Assembly: GCF_000422745.1 (NCBI RefSeq)
Contig: NZ_AUGQ01000008.1
Span: forward strand, 34,775-98,774
DNA from: Microbacterium gubbeenense DSM 15944
GTDB lineage: Bacteria > Actinomycetota > Actinomycetes > Actinomycetales > Microbacteriaceae
Direction of reading: 5' to 3'
DNA length: 64,000 bases
Shown here: positions 1 to 16,800 of the stretch, in pieces
Layout of the letters: each line of letters begins with the position of its first letter
Numbering within the stretch: position 1 is the first letter of the stretch
Notes under the pieces: generated by a model
The model's database searches: none
The model's input: the letters and a program-made list of their open reading frames with translations, nothing else
What the model was told of the DNA's origin: nothing
Position numbers and translations under genes: made by a program

Positions 1-1346
1 GTGCCGCCGAGCCCGCCCTCGAGCAGCGCACTGAGGTCGCCCGACGTCGACACCGATGCCGACACGGACACGCGACCGGCGAGCGTCACGAGCACGCCGA
101 CGACCGCGTACGCGACAGGAAGCAGTGCCCAGGATGCACCATCGCGCGCCACACCGGTGCGCAGCCGCCACCGCACGCTCACGATCGCGAGCGCGAGCAC
201 GGCGACCAGGGGCAGCACGATGCGGATCCACACGGGGAAGACGTCTGAGAACATCCAGACGCTGGGCAGGTCCTCCGCCAGGTCGCCGAGGCCGCTGAAG
301 TCGCCGATCAGCTCATTCGTCGCCCCGCCCGTGACCGACGCGCCCACGGTCGCGAGCGATGCGATCGCACCCCCGTCGGCTGCGAGGAACGGCAGCAGCA
401 CGGGCGCGAGCAGCACCAGTCCGATGATCTCCCCCGCGCCGTTCGCATCGAACGCAACGACGGCGATGAGCGCGAGAGCGATGAGCGCGCCCAGCCCGCC
501 GATGTGCTCGAGGGCCTGCACGAGCGCCGTGCGGGCGCGGCTGCGTGCCGTACGCACGGGCGAAAGCACGAAGAAGGCCGCGGCCCCGACCAGCGCGATC
601 CCGGCGATGATGCTCCAGAAGGAGATCGCCCGAGTGGTGAAGCTGCCCGGTGCCCCCGGCAGCGCGATCGAGAGGGGCGCGACGAGCTGCAGGATCACCG
701 CCACGAGCGCGAAGGCGGCACCCGCGGCCGCCGCGACGACGAGGCGCAGGCCGGCCGTCAGGTCGGTGCGCGGGACCGCGCGCCGGGCGAACAGACGCAG
801 CGACACCAGGGCGGCGATCGGTACCAGCACCGGGATGAACAGCGCGGAGACGCTGAACGACGCCGCACCGGCCACGGACGTCGACGCCCCCAGCGATCCG
901 CCGAATCCGGCGCCGAGCAGCTGCGCGATGACCGCGAACCAGTGCGGAGCCAGGAGCTCGAAGAACTCGGATCCGCCGCGATCGCCGAGGAACAACCGGC
1001 CGCCGAACAATCCGAGCAGCGTGATCAGGATGCTCGCCGCAAGCGCCCCCGCGAGCGCGAAGCCCGAGGTGATGAGCGCCGCGATCCACGGATCCTTCGC
1101 GGCCAACGGAGCGGGCACCTTCTCACGGGCCGTTGCGACCGCGCCCGCGAACGCCTGCTGCGCGTTCTGCCCCTGCCCCGGAACGGGCGCGCCCTGCGGC
1201 GCATACGGATGCTGCGGAGCGGCGGCGGGCGCCTGCGGCGGCACCGGCGCACCGGGATACTGCGGCGGAATCGGCGGCGTCGCAGCCGCATCCTCACCCG
1301 GATTCGGACCCGGTCCGCCCTCATTCGGACGCGACTGATCGCTCAT
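1..1346 (-). CDS. Multi-pass membrane protein, proline-rich N-terminus (C-terminus outside window)
   Basis: The reading frame opens at ATG 1346 and stays open to base 1, so the 3' end lies outside the window and only about 448 codons are visible. Residues 1-75 are rich in Pro, Gly, Gln and Ala (many PP, PQ and PG pairs), typical of disordered cytoplasmic tails. From about residue 90 several hydrophobic stretches follow, probably six or more membrane helices. A good ribosome site (GGGGGAG) lies about 6 nt before the ATG. It is the first gene downstream of the rpoC terminator. I do not recognise the family and infer only an integral membrane protein. Confidence 0.7.
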   Translation of the reverse strand, partial: MSDQSRPNEGGPGPNPGEDAAATPPIPPQYPGAPVPPQAPAAAPQHPYAPQGAPVPGQGQNAQQAFAGAVATAREKVPAPLAAKDPWIAALITSGFALAGALAASILITLLGLFGGRLFLGDRGGSEFFELLAPHWFAVIAQLLGAGFGGSLGASTSVAGAASFSVSALFIPVLVPIAALVSLRLFARRAVPRTDLTAGLRLVVAAAAGAAFALVAVILQLVAPLSIALPGAPGSFTTRAISFWSIIAGIALVGAAAFFVLSPVRTARSRARTALVQALEHIGGLGALIALALIAVVAFDANGAGEIIGLVLLAPVLLPFLAADGGAIASLATVGASVTGGATNELIGDFSGLGDLAEDLPSVWMFSDVFPVWIRIVLPLVAVLALAIVSVRWRLRTGVARDGASWALLPVAYAVVGVLVTLAGRVSVSASVSTSGDLSALLEGGLGG

Positions 1347-1435
1347 CGACTCTCCCCCTGTATATCAAACCGACTCGGAGAGGCTATCAATCTTCTGAAA
1401 CCGGCCCGCGCTCCGGGTCGCCGCATGACGAAATC

Positions 1436-1465
1436 GGCCCCCACGATCCGAAGATCATGGAGGCC
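1436..1465 (-). terminator. Likely rpoBC terminator hairpin with UUCG loop
   Basis: Read on the minus strand just after the rpoC stop, 13 bases (1453-1465) pair with 1436-1448 across a TTCG tetraloop, using a few G-U pairs. A short T-containing stretch follows. The UUCG loop on a long GC stem is a classic very stable RNA hairpin. Its position 19 bp past the rpoC stop fits intrinsic termination of the operon. Confidence 0.65.
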
Positions 1466-1484
1466 GAAGTCAGCTCACATCAGG

Positions 1485-5360
<3,876 letters not shown>

Positions 5361-5402
5361 TTGACTCTCCTGTGTGAAAAATCTGTGTATCGGCCGGGCG
5401 GA

Positions 5403-8903
<3,501 letters not shown>

Positions 8904-9067
8904 GGGAATTGACCTCCGTGGACCCGCGAGGGGCCTCTCGATTCCTTGCCGACAGGGTGAGGCGCACTCATTTGTCGCAATCCGCGCCGCAATATGCGGG
9001 GATCGCGCGATGCCATCCGTCCGACCACCATATGAAGGCACGGAAGAGCCAATGAGCGCAACTATTC

Positions 9068-9096
9068 ACGTTATCCCACGGGACACGCGATGTCTA
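9068..9096 (-). promoter_or_regulatory. Candidate rpoB promoter
   Basis: On the minus strand TAGACA (9096-9091) and TAACGT (9073-9068) are separated by exactly 17 nt, a sigma-70/SigA-like arrangement. Transcription would begin near 9061 and leave an untranslated leader of roughly 155 nt before the rpoB TTG. Other weaker hexamers exist nearby, so this is a best guess. Confidence 0.45.
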
Positions 9097-9105
9097 CCGG
9101 GGTAG

Positions 9106-9134
9106 TTGACTCACATAAACCTCTCGGGTATAAA
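9106..9134 (+). promoter_or_regulatory. Near-consensus SigA promoter for the 9158 gene
   Basis: TTGACT (9106-9111) and TATAAA (9129-9134) are spaced by 17 nt, the best vegetative promoter match in the window. A second -10 hexamer, TACGCT (9146-9151), lies exactly 6 nt before the ATG at 9158 and could give a leaderless transcript. This promoter is back-to-back with the candidate rpoB promoter, with -35 boxes about 10 bp apart. Confidence 0.6.
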
Positions 9135-9157
9135 CGCGCATCGCATACGCTGGGAAC

Positions 9158-10057
9158 ATGGATCTTTGGCCCTGGCATCTGTCGAGCGCGAAGTCGTGGC
9201 CCCCGTCGGGGACCACCCTGAAGACCGGCATCGCGCAACTGATCGCGCGCGCCGCGCAGTTCGGCGTCACGGTGCGTTGGAACCGCGCCCCGGGGGTCCG
9301 AGTGAGCTCGGCCCCCTTCACCGGCCGCGCGCACATCGAATCGCTCAGCGCCGACCTGACCGGCGCGGAGGTGCGCATCGACGGCGACCGCCTCGCGCGC
9401 GAAGAGGGCGAGTGGATCCCGGATCCGGATCACGACGAGGTGCACACGCGCACCCCCGGCGAGATCGCCGAGCTGCGGCTGCGCGCGGATCCGGTCACGT
9501 TCGTCGGGCGCGAAGCGCGCGCGGACGTCGCGCTCACCAACGTGCCGGTCGACTGGGTGGTCGTGAACCGCGACGGCGGCCTGCTCGGCACGGTGATGCT
9601 GCGCGACGACGTCGCGAAGCGTCTGCGCGGATCCTTCCGCTTCTCGATGGCGCAGGAGGACATCGCGGCAGTGATCCTCTCGCTGTCCGAGGAGGTCATG
9701 AAGGGCAAGGCGCGCTGGGCTGCCGCGGCGAAGGCGCTCAAGATCTCGGTGACGGAGACGACCGCGGGGCGGTTCACCGCGACCATCGGCGGCAAGGTGC
9801 GCGTGTTCTTCCTGCCGCTGTCGGCGCGCGTCGGCTTCGACCTGTCGGTGACGACCGACGGCGAGATCACGGTGCACCGCGCGGCCGCGACCAGCAAGTC
9901 ACTGCTGTCGCGCCTGATGCTCCTCCCCCTGCGCCCCGATCTGCAGGAGCTGGCGGGCACGACGACGCGCATCACCGACGACTTCCGGGTGTCGAACTTC
10001 GCGGTCGACGCCGCCGACGGGCGCCTGTCGGTCTCGGGCGACCTGCACGCGCGCTGA
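9158..10057 (+). CDS. Conserved hypothetical protein (possible lipid-binding fold)
   Basis: The 299-residue product has no signal peptide or membrane helix that I can see. It alternates short beta-like segments (for example VRIDGDRL, ADVALTNVPVDWVVV, RFTATIGGKVRVFFLPL) and ends with a repeat-like beta region. That layout recalls DUF2993/LmeA-type proteins, but I see no diagnostic motif and treat the function as unknown. The gene is divergent from rpoB and has the strongest promoter in the window. The next gene starts 8 bp after its stop, so the two are probably cotranscribed. Confidence 0.75.
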   Translation: MDLWPWHLSSAKSWPPSGTTLKTGIAQLIARAAQFGVTVRWNRAPGVRVSSAPFTGRAHIESLSADLTGAEVRIDGDRLAREEGEWIPDPDHDEVHTRTPGEIAELRLRADPVTFVGREARADVALTNVPVDWVVVNRDGGLLGTVMLRDDVAKRLRGSFRFSMAQEDIAAVILSLSEEVMKGKARWAAAAKALKISVTETTAGRFTATIGGKVRVFFLPLSARVGFDLSVTTDGEITVHRAAATSKSLLSRLMLLPLRPDLQELAGTTTRITDDFRVSNFAVDAADGRLSVSGDLHAR

Positions 10058-10065
10058 GGCGGGAC

Positions 10066-10923
10066 ATGGGGCGACAGAGGGCGAAGGACGTCGAGTATCC
10101 GCAGGCTCGGCTGAGCCATGGCATCGCGGAGATCCGGCCGTCCGAGTACGAGAGCGGGTTCGAGGTCATCGTCGACGGCACGCCGCAGTCGCACGTCGAC
10201 CTCGCGGATCCGACGCACCTCGCGTTCGAGTACGTCGCGCGCATGGGCGCCGTGATCGACCAGCTGCCCGACGGCCCGATCACGGCCGTGCACCTCGGGG
10301 CCGGCGGCATGACGATCCCGCGGTTCATCGCGTCCACGCGCCCCGGATCCCGCCAGCAGGTCGTCGAGCTCGAGCAGCCGCTCGTCGACCTGGTGCGCGA
10401 GCACCTGCCGCTGCCCGCGGGCGCGTCGATCCGCGTGCGCAACGGGGATGCGCGCGTGGGGCTGAAACGCATGCCGCCGGCGCTGCGCGGATCCGTCGAC
10501 CTCGTCGTGAGCGACGTGTACTCGGGCGCGCAGACGCCCGCGCACCTGACGACCGCGGAGTTTTATCGCGAGGCGGCGGAGCTGCTGACTGCCACGGGGA
10601 TCCTTCTGGTGAACGTCGCCGACGGGGCCGGGCTCGCCTTCGCCCGACGGCAGGCCGCGACGGTGAAGTCGGTACTGCCGCACCTCGCGATCCTCGCCGA
10701 GGTGCAGGTGCTCAAGGGCCGGCGGTTCGGAAATCTCGTGTTCGCCGCGTCGGGGTCGCGGATGCCGACCGAGTGGCTGCCCCGGCTGATGGCCGCCGGG
10801 CCGCACCCCGCGAAGATCGCGGAGGGCGCCGAGGTCGATCGGTTCATCGGCGGGGCGCTGCCGGCGGTCGACGGGGCCGCGACCGCATCGCCGAAGCCGT
10901 CTCTGTCACTGTTCGAGCGGTGA
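10066..10923 (+). CDS. Spermidine synthase-like methyltransferase-fold protein
   Basis: The 285-residue product has the Rossmann core of the polyamine synthase (PABS) family. A glycine-rich nucleotide loop (VHLGAGGMTIPRF, about residues 73-85) is followed by an acidic residue in VVELEQPLV, then NGDARV, and VDLVVSDVYSG at the position of the active-site aspartate region. Homologues of this short type are often annotated as spermidine synthase, but many probably do not make polyamines, so the reaction is uncertain. The start ATG at 10066 is chosen because a much longer upstream frame overlaps the preceding gene. No polyamine pathway gene lies nearby. Confidence 0.75.
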   Translation: MGRQRAKDVEYPQARLSHGIAEIRPSEYESGFEVIVDGTPQSHVDLADPTHLAFEYVARMGAVIDQLPDGPITAVHLGAGGMTIPRFIASTRPGSRQQVVELEQPLVDLVREHLPLPAGASIRVRNGDARVGLKRMPPALRGSVDLVVSDVYSGAQTPAHLTTAEFYREAAELLTATGILLVNVADGAGLAFARRQAATVKSVLPHLAILAEVQVLKGRRFGNLVFAASGSRMPTEWLPRLMAAGPHPAKIAEGAEVDRFIGGALPAVDGAATASPKPSLSLFER

Positions 10924-11040
10924 TTCTTCGCCGGTGACGGGCGCGATCTTGGGTCGTGATCCGCGCGCCGGACCGGATACCCAGGCGCGGCCGGGCAGGA
11001 TGGAAGCCTGCACTGTGCGGCCAGGAGGAAGGGGTTCGGC

Positions 11041-11556
11041 GTGGGCTTCATTCAGGGATACGACTCGGACACCCTGCAGGAGATCGTCGACCGCGCCGGC
11101 GTGCAAGAACGGCTCGAGGAGGTGCGCCCGCAGCGCAGCTTCCCGGCCCAGCTCGAACTCGTCTGGCTGCTGAAGGTTCTCGGCGACGTCGACGAGTCGA
11201 AGCGCGTCGCCGAGCACGCCGTGCGCCTCGCGCGCATGTCGGGCACCCGCAAGGATCTGCTGCACGCGCGGATCCTGCACGCCTCGGTCAACCAGCAGCT
11301 CGGGGCGTTCTCGCGCGCCGAGGGCGAGCTGTCGTCGTGCATCGAGGAGGCCGAGGGGCAGGGCTGGCAGCGCATCAGCGCGCTCGCGCACTCGCACCGC
11401 GGCAAGACCCGTTACGACGCGGGCGACTACTCCGGGGCGCGGTCCGACTTCAAGCGCGAGCTGTTCCTGCGGCAGGAGCTCGGCGCCGACGACGAACAGC
11501 TCGAGCAGGTCATGACCTACATCGAGGCGGCCGAGCGACGACGCTCGAGGTTCTGA
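11041..11556 (+). CDS. TPR-like helical repeat protein
   Basis: The 171-residue product is almost entirely amphipathic helices in pairs, with tetratricopeptide-like spacing (for example LLHARILHASVNQQLGAFSRAEGEL and LAHSHRGKTRYDAGDYSGARSDF, where Gly, Ala and aromatic residues recur). It has no signal peptide or catalytic motif, so a cytoplasmic protein-protein adaptor is likely. The GTG start has a strong upstream GGAGGAAGG. The SprT-like gene begins 28 bp downstream. The partner is unknown. Confidence 0.75.
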   Translation: MGFIQGYDSDTLQEIVDRAGVQERLEEVRPQRSFPAQLELVWLLKVLGDVDESKRVAEHAVRLARMSGTRKDLLHARILHASVNQQLGAFSRAEGELSSCIEEAEGQGWQRISALAHSHRGKTRYDAGDYSGARSDFKRELFLRQELGADDEQLEQVMTYIEAAERRRSRF

Positions 11557-11584
11557 TGTCGGGGGTTGCTCCTACGGTGGGGGC

Positions 11585-12073
11585 ATGGCAGATCTGACGC
11601 GGGTGACGGTGTGGGCGAACGCGCTCATCCGCATGCATCTCGATCCGTCGTGGACGTTCGCGTTCGACAACGCCAAGCGGCGTGCCGGGCTGTGCAACTT
11701 CACGGCGCAGCGCATCTCGGTGTCGAAATACCTCGCCGCCAGGTTCAGCGACGACGACGTGCACCAGACACTGCTGCACGAGGTCGCCCACGCGCTGGCG
11801 GGGCCTGCCGCGGGGCACGGACCGGCGTGGAAGCGCATCGCGCGCGAGCTCGGCTACGTCGGCAACGCCACCCACAACCTCGAGACCGCGAACGAGCTCG
11901 CCCCCTGGGTCGGCACCTGCCCGAACGGGCACATCGTGTACCGCCACCGGCGCCCGTCCCGGCCCTCGTCGTGTGTGAAGTGCGCGGGCGGCTTCGACCG
12001 GCGCTTCGTGTTCGCCTGGCGGCGGCGGGAGATCACCCGCGCCGACCGGCTCGCCGCACAGACGCCGCGCTGA
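11585..12073 (+). CDS. SprT-like zinc metalloprotease-domain protein
   Basis: The 162-residue product carries the SprT/Spartan-type zincin motif HEVAHA (ligands H65 and H69, catalytic E66), with a third likely ligand H78 in GPAAGHGP. A C-terminal zinc ribbon has C112, C130 and C133 and a histidine at H116. Eukaryotic Spartan cleaves DNA-protein crosslinks; the bacterial role is not settled, and proteolysis is inferred from the intact motif. The ATG at 11585 lies exactly 6 nt after TACGGT, consistent with a leaderless transcript. A family-A inverted repeat follows the gene. Confidence 0.85.
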   Translation: MADLTRVTVWANALIRMHLDPSWTFAFDNAKRRAGLCNFTAQRISVSKYLAARFSDDDVHQTLLHEVAHALAGPAAGHGPAWKRIARELGYVGNATHNLETANELAPWVGTCPNGHIVYRHRRPSRPSSCVKCAGGFDRRFVFAWRRREITRADRLAAQTPR

Positions 12074-12109
12074 TCCGGGGGCTGCGGTCGCCGCGGGCGG
12101 CGCGGCCGC

Positions 12110-12195
12110 GCGCACAACTACGGCACGTTGGGGCGTGGGCCGCGCCGGCGGCTGCGGTTGCCGCGGGTGCGGCGTCGGCCTGCCGTAGTTATGCG
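12110..12195. repeat. Family A inverted repeat, copy A1
   Basis: The left arm GCGCACAACTACGGCAC (12110-12126) and right arm TGCCGTAGTTATGC (12181-12194) are near-perfect reverse complements separated by about 55 bp of GC-rich sequence. The same pair of arms recurs at 26500-26586 and 45270-45354, and more weakly at 25003-25088. This copy lies between convergent genes, 37 bp after the SprT-like stop and just before the ComB-like stop, so it may act as a bidirectional transcript-end hairpin. Confidence 0.6.
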
Positions 12196-12202
12196 GCGGG
12201 GC

Positions 12203-12739
12203 TCAGCCCTCGGGTGCGGTGTCGACGCGGATCGGGTCCGGATCGGCGTCGAGCGCGGCCGCGGCCTTGATGTCGTCGCGGCGGCCCTCCTCGGCGAGCG
12301 CGAGGCCCGAGGCGCTGGCCGAGAGCAGGTGCTTGAGGGCCCGGGTCAGCGGGCGGAAACCCTCCGTCGCCACGGCGACGTCGGGGGCCGAGTGGTCGAG
12401 GCCGCGGGCCGAGAGACCATCGCCGATGGCGCCGGCCGCGAGGTAGTCCTCCACCGCGAACGCGCCGTCGTCGCCGGCCAGCACGAGGTTGATCGCGGTG
12501 CGACCGCCGCAGGCGATCTGCTCGTCGTACACCGCCTGCGCCGTCGCCGACGCGTTGCGCAGGCTGCCGAGGAAGACGGTCGGCCCGTGCGGCAGCGCCG
12601 CGGCATCGGCTGCGAGTTCGTCGGAGGACCCGAGCACGTCGATCACGACCACGATTCCGGCCTTCGCGAGCCCCGTGAGGGCGTTTTCGCCCCATCCGAG
12701 GCGGACCTGGTACGTGGACTGAGAGCGCGGATCCGTCAT
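12203..12739 (-). CDS. 2-phosphosulfolactate phosphatase family (ComB-like) protein
   Basis: The 178-residue product resembles the ComB phosphatase family, which in methanogens hydrolyses 2-phosphosulfolactate in coenzyme M synthesis. Recognisable blocks are VVVIDVLGSSDELA near residues 29-42, VFLGSLRNASATAQAV, and a later GDDGAFAVEDYLAAGAI. Actinobacteria do not make coenzyme M, so the true substrate is unknown. At about 180 residues it is shorter than the usual 230 or so. ATG 12739 is exactly 6 nt after TAGCCT, a leaderless arrangement, and it is divergent from the threonine aldolase gene. Confidence 0.7.
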   Translation of the reverse strand: MTDPRSQSTYQVRLGWGENALTGLAKAGIVVVIDVLGSSDELAADAAALPHGPTVFLGSLRNASATAQAVYDEQIACGGRTAINLVLAGDDGAFAVEDYLAAGAIGDGLSARGLDHSAPDVAVATEGFRPLTRALKHLLSASASGLALAEEGRRDDIKAAAALDADPDPIRVDTAPEG

Positions 12740-12815
12740 GCCTCCAGGCTACGACTGCTCGCCCCCGGCCGCACCTCGGCCGTCACACTCCGCCTCCCGG
12801 GCATAGCCTGGGGGT

Positions 12816-13856
12816 GTGGAACAGCTGCATGACACCGAGTGGCGCGGATTCGCGTCGGACAACTATGCCGGAACCCACCCCGAGGTGCTCGCGGCGCTGG
12901 CAGCGGCCAACGGGGGCCACGCTCCAGCGTACGGCGAGGATCCGTACACCGCCGCCCTCCGCGCGCGCTTCCGGGAGATGCTGGGCGAACAGGCCGAGGT
13001 GTATCCGGTCTGGGGCGGCACGGGCGCGAACGTCGTCGCCCTGCAGAGCCTGCTGACCCGGTGGGGCGGAGTCATCGCCCCCGCGATCGCGCACGTCAAC
13101 ACCGACGAGGGCGGGGCGCCCGAGAAGGTCGGCGGGTTCAAGATCATCCCGGTGCCGACCGACGACGCGAAGCTCACGCCCGAGCTGGTCCGCGCGCACG
13201 CCGGATCCCGCGGAGTGCACACCATCGTGCCGCAGGCGGTCTCGATCACGCAGTCGACCGAGCTCGGCACGCTGTACTCGGTCGAGGAGATCCGCGCGGT
13301 CACCGACGCCGCCCATGAGCTCGGCCTCGCGGTGCACGTCGACGGCGCCCGCATCGCGAACGCGGCCGCCGCGCTGGATGTGCCCCTCGCCGACATGCTG
13401 CGCGGCGTCGACGTGCTGAGCTTCGGCGGCACCAAGATCGGCGCGATCGGCGCGGAGGCCGTCGTCGTCCTCAACCCCGACGCCGTGACCGGGATCGACT
13501 TCCTGCGCAAGAACACGATGCAGCTCGCGAGCAAGATGCGCTTCGTCTCAGCGCAGCTGCTCGCGCTGCTCGACGACGACCTCTGGATCCGCGCCGCGGC
13601 CCAGGCCAACGCCATGGCCGCCCGACTGCGCAAGGGCGTCGAGGGGCTCCCCGGCGTGCGGTTCACGCAGGCGACCGACGTCAACGGCGTGTTCGCGATC
13701 CTGCCCGAGGGCGTCGCCGACAAGGTGCGCGCGCACGTGCCGTTCTACGACTGGAACGCCGCGACCGGCGAGGTGCGCTGGCTCACCTCGTGGGACTCGA
13801 CCGCCGCCGACGTCGACCGCTTCACCGGCCTCGTCTCGAGGTACTGTCGGGGCTGA
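12816..13856 (+). CDS. Low-specificity L-threonine aldolase
   Basis: This is a fold-type I pyridoxal-phosphate enzyme of 346 residues that would cleave L-threonine or allo-threonine to glycine and acetaldehyde. The lysine forming the internal aldimine is K207 in SFGGTKIGAIGAEA, and the cofactor-nitrogen-binding aspartate is D176 in VHVDGARI, both classic for the beta-eliminating lyase/threonine aldolase group. The N-terminal SDNYAGTHPEVL block also fits. GTG 12816 is 6 nt after TAGCCT (leaderless pattern). It is convergent with putA, with only 9 bp between the stops. Confidence 0.9.
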   Translation: MEQLHDTEWRGFASDNYAGTHPEVLAALAAANGGHAPAYGEDPYTAALRARFREMLGEQAEVYPVWGGTGANVVALQSLLTRWGGVIAPAIAHVNTDEGGAPEKVGGFKIIPVPTDDAKLTPELVRAHAGSRGVHTIVPQAVSITQSTELGTLYSVEEIRAVTDAAHELGLAVHVDGARIANAAAALDVPLADMLRGVDVLSFGGTKIGAIGAEAVVVLNPDAVTGIDFLRKNTMQLASKMRFVSAQLLALLDDDLWIRAAAQANAMAARLRKGVEGLPGVRFTQATDVNGVFAILPEGVADKVRAHVPFYDWNAATGEVRWLTSWDSTAADVDRFTGLVSRYCRG

Positions 13857-13865
13857 CCGCCTCGA

Positions 13866-16800
13866 TCACTGCGCGACGAGGTCCGACGCGCCTCCCGTCA
13901 CCACCGGCACCTCGTAGCGGCGCGGGTTGCCGAAGCGGTGCGCCGTGATCGACACGGCCTGCTCGCGCACGAACGGCAGCATCTCGACGCGGCCCGCCGT
14001 CGTGACGGGCGCCGCGTACAGCGCGACGTTCGGGGACCCATCGGTCGCCTCAAGAATCGGATCCGCCGACGCGTCGACCAGACGGATCCGCCCGCCCGTG
14101 CTCACGAACCCCGCCGCGCGGCGCGACCACGCCTCGGCGTCCTCGACGCGGTGCACCGCACCGACGTCGGCCAGGTACGCGCGCACCGGCTCGGGCAGGC
14201 GCTCGAGGCTCGACACCTCGATGGGCGCTCCGATGCGGGCACCGGCGGCGATCACGCGCACGAGCTCGACCGTGCGGGATCCCTCGAAGCGCACCGTGAC
14301 GGCCGTCGGCACGTACCGCAGCACGTTCTGCTCGAGCGACAGGCCCTGCACATCGCGCGACGCGCCGAACTCGGCCTCGAACGCCGCGATGTCGGTCGCG
14401 AGGGCCGCCTCGAGGCGCTCCCTGTCCTCCGGATCCACGGCCTTGGCCGCGCGCCGCGACGCGGCATCTGCGCGTTCGCCCGCCGAGCCGGGCGCGTCGG
14501 CCCAGTCGCCGAGCGCGTACAGGTAGCTCGGGCCGCCCGCCTTCGTGCCGGGGCCGACGGCCGACTTCTTCCATCCGCCGAACGACTGGCGCTCGACGAT
14601 CGCGCCCGTGATCACGCGGTTGATGTAGGCGTTTCCGGCCTGGATGGATCCGAGCCAGGTCTGGATCTCGTCGGGATCGAGCGAGTGCAGCCCGCTCGTC
14701 AGCCCGTACTCGACCTCGTTCACGATCTCGATCGCGTCCTCGAGCGTCGCGGCCTCGATGATGCCGGCGACGGGGCCGAAGTACTCGGTCAGGTGGAACT
14801 CGCTGCCGGGCTCGACGCCCACGCGGATGCCGGGCGACCAGAGCGCGCCCGAGTCGTCCTGGCGCCGCGGCTCGATCAGCCAGCGCTGCCCCTGTTCGAG
14901 GGTCGTCAGGCCGCGCAGCAGCTTGCCCTCGGCCGGCGCGATGACCGGTCCGATCTGCGCGCCCTCCTGCCAGGGGTAGCCGACCTCGTAGCCGTCGATC
15001 GCGTCGAGCAGCTGACGGCGGAAGCGCTCGCTCGTGGCGACGGATCCGACGACGACGATCAGCGACGCCGCCGAGCACTTCTGGCCGGCGTGGCCGAAGG
15101 CCGAGTACGCGATGTCCTTCGCGGCGAGGTCGAAATCGGCGCTCGGCGTGACGATGATCGCGTTCTTCCCGCTCGTCTCGGCGAGCAGCGGCAGGTCGCG
15201 GCGGAACGAGCGGAACAGCTCGGCCGTCTCGTACGCGCCCGTGAGGATCGCGCGCTCGACGCGCGGATCCGACAGCAGCCGGGATCCGAGCTCGCCGCTG
15301 ATGCGCACGAGCCGCAGCGCCTCGCGCGGCACGCCCGCTTCCCAGAGCGATTCCGCGATGACGGCGCCCGTTCGCGAGGCCTGGCGGGCCGGCTTGAAGA
15401 TCACGGAGGATCCCGCGGCGAGCGCGGCGAGCACACCGCCCGCGGGGATCGCGGCGGGGAAGTTCCAGGGCGGGATCACGGCCGTCACGCGCGCGGGCGT
15501 GAAGCTCGCGCCGTCGACCTCCTCGAGCCGCTCGGCGCTCAGCGCGTAGTAGTGCGCGAAGTCGATCGCCTCGCTCACCTCGGGATCGCCCTGCTCGATC
15601 ACCTTGCCACACTCGGATCCCATCACCTCGAGGAGATCGCCGCGGCGACGCTGCAGGATGTCGCCCGCGCGGTGCAGGATCGCCACGCGCTCCGCGAGCG
15701 GAAGGTCGCGCCAGCCCGCGTCGACGGCCCCTGAGATCGCGTCATCGAGCGCCTCGGGCGAGTCGATCTCGGCGGCCTCGATCGTGTCGATGCCGAGGCG
15801 CGAGTGCTGCATGCGCGCGCGGATCCCCGCCGCCCATTCGCGGTTCGCTTCGAGGGACGGATCCGTGTCGGGGGTGTTGCGGAACGCGGATCCGGTCGCG
15901 CCGCGCGGCCCCTCTTCGTACGGGGGCTGGCTCTCGCGACGGTCCATCGTGCGGTTCGGCTCGGGGATGTCTCCCGGGATCATGTCGATCGACGCGAGGA
16001 ACCGCGCCTTCTCGCGCTGGAACAGGCGCTCGTCGCTGTCGAGATCGAACACGGCCGACATGAAGTTCTCGGGGCTCGCGCCCTCCTCGAGGCGGCGGAT
16101 CAGGTACGCGATCGCCACGTCGAACTCCTGCGGGTGCACGACGGGCGTGTACAGCAGCAGCTCGCCGACGTCGCGGCGCACGACGGCCGCCTGCTGTGTC
16201 GCCATGCCGAGCAGCATCTCGAACTCGATGCCCTCGGTGATGCCGCGCGTCTCGGCGAGCAGCTTCGCGAGGGCGACGTCGAAGAGGTTGTGGCCCGCGA
16301 TGCCGAGGTGCACGTTCCGGATGCGGTCGGGGTGCAGCGCGTACTCGAGCACCTGCTTGTAGCCCGCGTCGGTGTGCTGCTTCGACGGCCAGGTCGCGAG
16401 CGGCCAGCCGTGCGTGTCGGCGTCGACTTCCTCCATCGGCAGGTTCGCGCCCTTGACGATGCGCACCTTCACGGGGGATCCGCCGGACGCGACGCGCTCG
16501 GCCGCCCACTCCTGGAGGCGCACCATCGCCGCGAGGCAGTCGGGCAGGTACGCCTGCAGCACGATGCCCGCGCGGACCGACTGGAACTCCTCGCGGTCGA
16601 GGATGCGCTGGAACACGTCGAGCGTGACGTCGAGGTCCTTGTACTCCTCCATATCGAGGTTCAGGAACGTGTCGTTCGCGACCGCCGCGCGGTACACCGG
16701 CACGAGGGCGTCGACCGCCTCCGACACCGCCTGGTCGTGCGCCCACTGGCTGTGCGGGGCGACGGTCGAGGAGACCTTGATCGAGATGTAGTCGACGTCT

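Noticed and set aside
1..1338. Long plus-strand frame at the left edge
   Set aside because: Low-complexity Ala/Ser/Arg/Pro text; the minus-strand frame over the same DNA encodes a proline-rich tail and clear membrane helices with a ribosome site.
8904..9041. N-terminal extension of RpoB to ATG 9041
   Set aside because: No ribosome site, unlike other RpoB N-termini, and it would overlap the likely leader; TTG 8903 with GGAGGT fits better.
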